Assembly: GCF_001632805.1 (NCBI RefSeq)
Contig: NZ_CP007220.1
Coordinates: 4,650,001 to 4,714,000, forward strand
DNA: 64,000 bases
Origin: Mycobacteroides chelonae CCUG 47445
GTDB lineage: Bacteria; Actinomycetota; Actinomycetes; Mycobacteriales; Mycobacteriaceae
Direction of reading: 5' to 3'
In this document: piece after piece, positions 62,084 to 64,000 of the stretch
Layout: each line of letters begins with the position of its first letter
How positions within the stretch are numbered: position 1 is the first letter of the stretch
The notes under the pieces: model-generated
Told to the model about the DNA's origin: nothing
Databases searched by the model: none
The model's input: the letters and a program-made list of their open reading frames with translations, nothing else
Position numbers and translations under genes: made by a program

Positions 62084-63352
62084 ATGAACCTCTCTGCCCG
62101 CCTCGTCGTCATGAACTTCCTGCAGTTCTTCGTGTGGGGAGCCTGGCTGTTGACGCTCGGGGCGTACTGGTTCAATGCGAAGCACTGGTCGGGAGCGCAC
62201 TTCGGGGCCGTCTTCTCCACCATGGGTATTGCCGCGATCCTGACGCCGCCGATCATGGGGGTGATCGCCGACAAATGGGTGAACGCCGAAAAGCTCTACG
62301 GGATCTTGCATCTGGGCGGAGCCGCAGCGCTATTCAGCCTCCCCCAGGTGAACAGCCCCACCGTCTTCTTCTGGGTTCTGCTGCTCAACATGCTGTGTTA
62401 CATGCCGTCGCTGTCCCTGGCCATCACCGTCGCGTTCAACGCCCTCAAGGATGCCGGCAAGGACACCGTCGTGAGCTTCCCGCCGATCCGGGTGTGGGGC
62501 ACCGTCGGATTCATCGCCGCATTACACACGGTGAGCCTGCTGAAGCTGGAAACCTCGGCCGGTCAGTTCTACGTCGCCGGAACGGCGGCACTACTCCTGG
62601 GGCTCTACGCGTTCACGCTGCCCGGCTGTCCACCGAAGCTGGACGGCACGCGCAGCACCACATTCGCCGACAGATTCGGCCTCACCGCCTTCACCCTGTT
62701 CCGTCACCGCAATATGGCCATCTTCTTCATCTTCGCGATGCTGCTCGGCGGTTCCCTGCAACTCACCAACGCCTACGGCGACACATTCCTGCACGACTTC
62801 GCCACCATCGACGAGTACAAGGGCCTCTTCACCGTCGAGCATCCGGCGATCATCATGTCCATCTCACAGATCTCCGAGACATTGTTCATCCTGGCGATCC
62901 CATTCTTCTTGCGCCACTTTGGAATCAAGGGGGTCATGCTCATGAGCATGACCGCTTGGACATTGCGTTTCGGGCTCTTTGCCTATGGCGATCCCGGCGC
63001 CGGGCTCTGGATGATCGTGTTGTCCTGCATCGTCTACGGCATGGCCTTCGACTTCTTCAATGTCTCGGGCCAGCTCTTCGTCGAGGACCAATGCGACCCC
63101 GCGATCCGGGCGAGCGCGCAGGGCCTGTTCATGTTGATGACCAACGGGGTCGGCGCCATGCTGGGCAGCCTCATCAGTGGAGCCGTCATCGAGTACTTCT
63201 TCACCTATCCGGATCAGAGCAAGGACTGGCACGGTATCTGGTTGAGTTTCGCCGGGTACTCGTTGGTGGTCGCGATCGCGTTCTTCCTGCTGTTCCGCCA
63301 CAAACCGGGCGAGAACGCCGTCGAAAACGCGCCCGCTACCGTGGGGGTGTGA
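62084..63352 (+). CDS. NupG/XapB-type nucleoside:H+ symporter (MFS)
   Basis: A 422-residue membrane protein with about twelve transmembrane segments. The N-terminus MNLSARLVVMNFLQFFVWGAWLLTLGAYWF and the block FPPIRVWGTVGFIAA are the signature of the nucleoside:H+ symporter (NHS) family known from NupG and XapB. This implies uptake of nucleosides. ATG 62084 lacks a clear Shine-Dalgarno; upstream in-frame residues are unlike the family. It overlaps the ptpB start by 4 nt, so the two are coupled, and it is divergent from the APH gene. Confidence 0.87.
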   Translation: MNLSARLVVMNFLQFFVWGAWLLTLGAYWFNAKHWSGAHFGAVFSTMGIAAILTPPIMGVIADKWVNAEKLYGILHLGGAAALFSLPQVNSPTVFFWVLLLNMLCYMPSLSLAITVAFNALKDAGKDTVVSFPPIRVWGTVGFIAALHTVSLLKLETSAGQFYVAGTAALLLGLYAFTLPGCPPKLDGTRSTTFADRFGLTAFTLFRHRNMAIFFIFAMLLGGSLQLTNAYGDTFLHDFATIDEYKGLFTVEHPAIIMSISQISETLFILAIPFFLRHFGIKGVMLMSMTAWTLRFGLFAYGDPGAGLWMIVLSCIVYGMAFDFFNVSGQLFVEDQCDPAIRASAQGLFMLMTNGVGAMLGSLISGAVIEYFFTYPDQSKDWHGIWLSFAGYSLVVAIAFFLLFRHKPGENAVENAPATVGV

Positions 63353-64000
63353 CGATCTCCGATGCTGAATCGACCGCCTCCCCCGCAGACAGCCCTGTGG
63401 AGGGCATCTGGAACTTCCGGGACGTCGGCGGTGCGGATTCGCCCGTCACACTCAGGCCCGGGGTGTTGTTTCGGTCCTCTGAACTGAGCGGTCTGACCGC
63501 GGCAGGCGCCCAGACACTGCGCTCCCTCGGCATCACCGATCTGTACGACCTGCGCAGCCCCACCGAGATTGCACGCACCGGTTCCGATCGGGTGGACGAT
63601 GCAATCCGGGTACACGAGGTTCCCTTCGCCACCCCAGCTGCCGGGGAGGAGCGCGCTCCACACGAGATCGCCTATCGGCAGATGATGATCACGAGTATGA
63701 CTTCGGGCCGGGGCCCTGATCCGGCATCCCAAGTGGAGTTCATGCTGGCCGAGTACCGCCGGTTCGTCGAACTCCCCGGCACGCTCGTCGCCCTCAAGGC
63801 AGTGGCCAACCAACTCGCCAGCGGTGCAACGGCTTTGGTGCACTGCGCGGCAGGCAAGGACCGTACCGGTCTTCTCATCGGGGTATTGCTGCACACGGTA
63901 GGCATCGACTACGCCGATATCGCCGCGGACTACCTGCTCAGCAATGCGGCGATCGGCTCGATGCGGGCCCATATCTCCGCACAGATGGCTGCCGCCGAAC
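63349..64000 (+). CDS. ptpB: Protein tyrosine phosphatase PtpB-like (3' end outside the window)
   Basis: An open frame from GTG 63349 to the window edge (217 codons). EGIWNFRDVGG near residue 20 and LRPGVLFRSSELSGLT are followed by the active site HCAAGKDRTG with Cys166. The AGKDRTG form of the P-loop is that of MptpB/LipA-type phosphatases, which also accept phosphoinositides; M. tuberculosis PtpB (Rv0153c) is a secreted virulence factor. The start overlaps the stop of the transporter gene. The C-terminal lid helices are cut off. Confidence 0.9.
   Translation, partial: MTISDAESTASPADSPVEGIWNFRDVGGADSPVTLRPGVLFRSSELSGLTAAGAQTLRSLGITDLYDLRSPTEIARTGSDRVDDAIRVHEVPFATPAAGEERAPHEIAYRQMMITSMTSGRGPDPASQVEFMLAEYRRFVELPGTLVALKAVANQLASGATALVHCAAGKDRTGLLIGVLLHTVGIDYADIAADYLLSNAAIGSMRAHISAQMAAAE

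Overview
The window looks like chromosomal DNA of a rapidly growing mycobacterium of the Mycobacteroides (M. abscessus-M. chelonae) group. Grounds: high GC, dense short-gap operons with ATGA overlaps, GTG and TTG starts, leaderless-looking promoters, an Eis2-type acetyltransferase start, an mce operon, ricR, sigG, zmp1, pntAa-pntAb-pntB and ptpB. From memory, the gene order is a reversed version of the M. tuberculosis stretch running from about Rv0200 (left) to Rv0153c (right), interrupted by blocks that M. tuberculosis lacks; this synteny is recalled, not computed. No tRNA, rRNA, CRISPR array or insertion sequence was seen, and no gap between genes exceeds about 220 bp.

Layout. 0-5 kb: start of eis2 (minus), a CoA-binding protein, two small membrane proteins divergent from the M13 metallopeptidase zmp1, then a strong terminator and an L,D-transpeptidase. 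5-10.7 kb: accD-accA-fadE operon for branched-chain acyl-CoA breakdown with a divergent TetR regulator and a clear AT-rich operator. 10.6-11.7 kb: copper module (DUF305 lipoprotein plus RicR-like repressor) with two perfect RicR boxes. 11.7-18.9 kb: wax ester synthase/diacylglycerol acyltransferase, ilvD, SDR, TetR plus aldehyde dehydrogenase, O-methyltransferase. 18.9-27.3 kb: metallohydrolase, DUF2786, DUF2236 oxygenase-like protein, monoacylglycerol lipase and DUF3556 membrane protein on either side of a KstR-type operator, sigG, secreted M1 peptidase, VOC protein. 27.3-29.3 kb: LemA between two paralogous membrane proteins. 29.4-33.9 kb: acyl-CoA synthetase, FabG3-like SDR, NDMA-type alcohol dehydrogenase, pirin. 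34-46.2 kb: secreted phosphodiester glycosidase, a complete mceA-F operon without yrbE genes, fadD5-like ligase, crotonase, GntR regulator, SRPBCC protein. 46.2-52.5 kb: epoxide-hydrolase-like protein, TetR, LtrA, small secreted protein, proton-translocating transhydrogenase. 52.5-64 kb: accessory block with a xenobiotic reductase, a three-gene cassette (small helical T7SS-like protein, large protein with a C39-like cysteine-peptidase end, lipoprotein), four tandem methyltransferases, a frameshifted echA, an APH-type kinase, a NupG-type nucleoside transporter and the start of ptpB.

How it fits together. Much of the window handles lipid and acyl-CoA chemistry (import by Mce, activation by FadD, hydration, dehydrogenation, storage as wax ester or triacylglycerol) under local TetR and GntR regulators whose operators can be seen as palindromes. 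The rest concerns envelope (L,D-transpeptidase, lipoproteins), stress (copper, SigG, Eis2) and redox (transhydrogenase). The most unusual items are the peptidase-like cassette at 53.6-56.2 kb, the mce operon lacking its permease genes, a probable CTG start, and several long inverted repeats in intergenic gaps.
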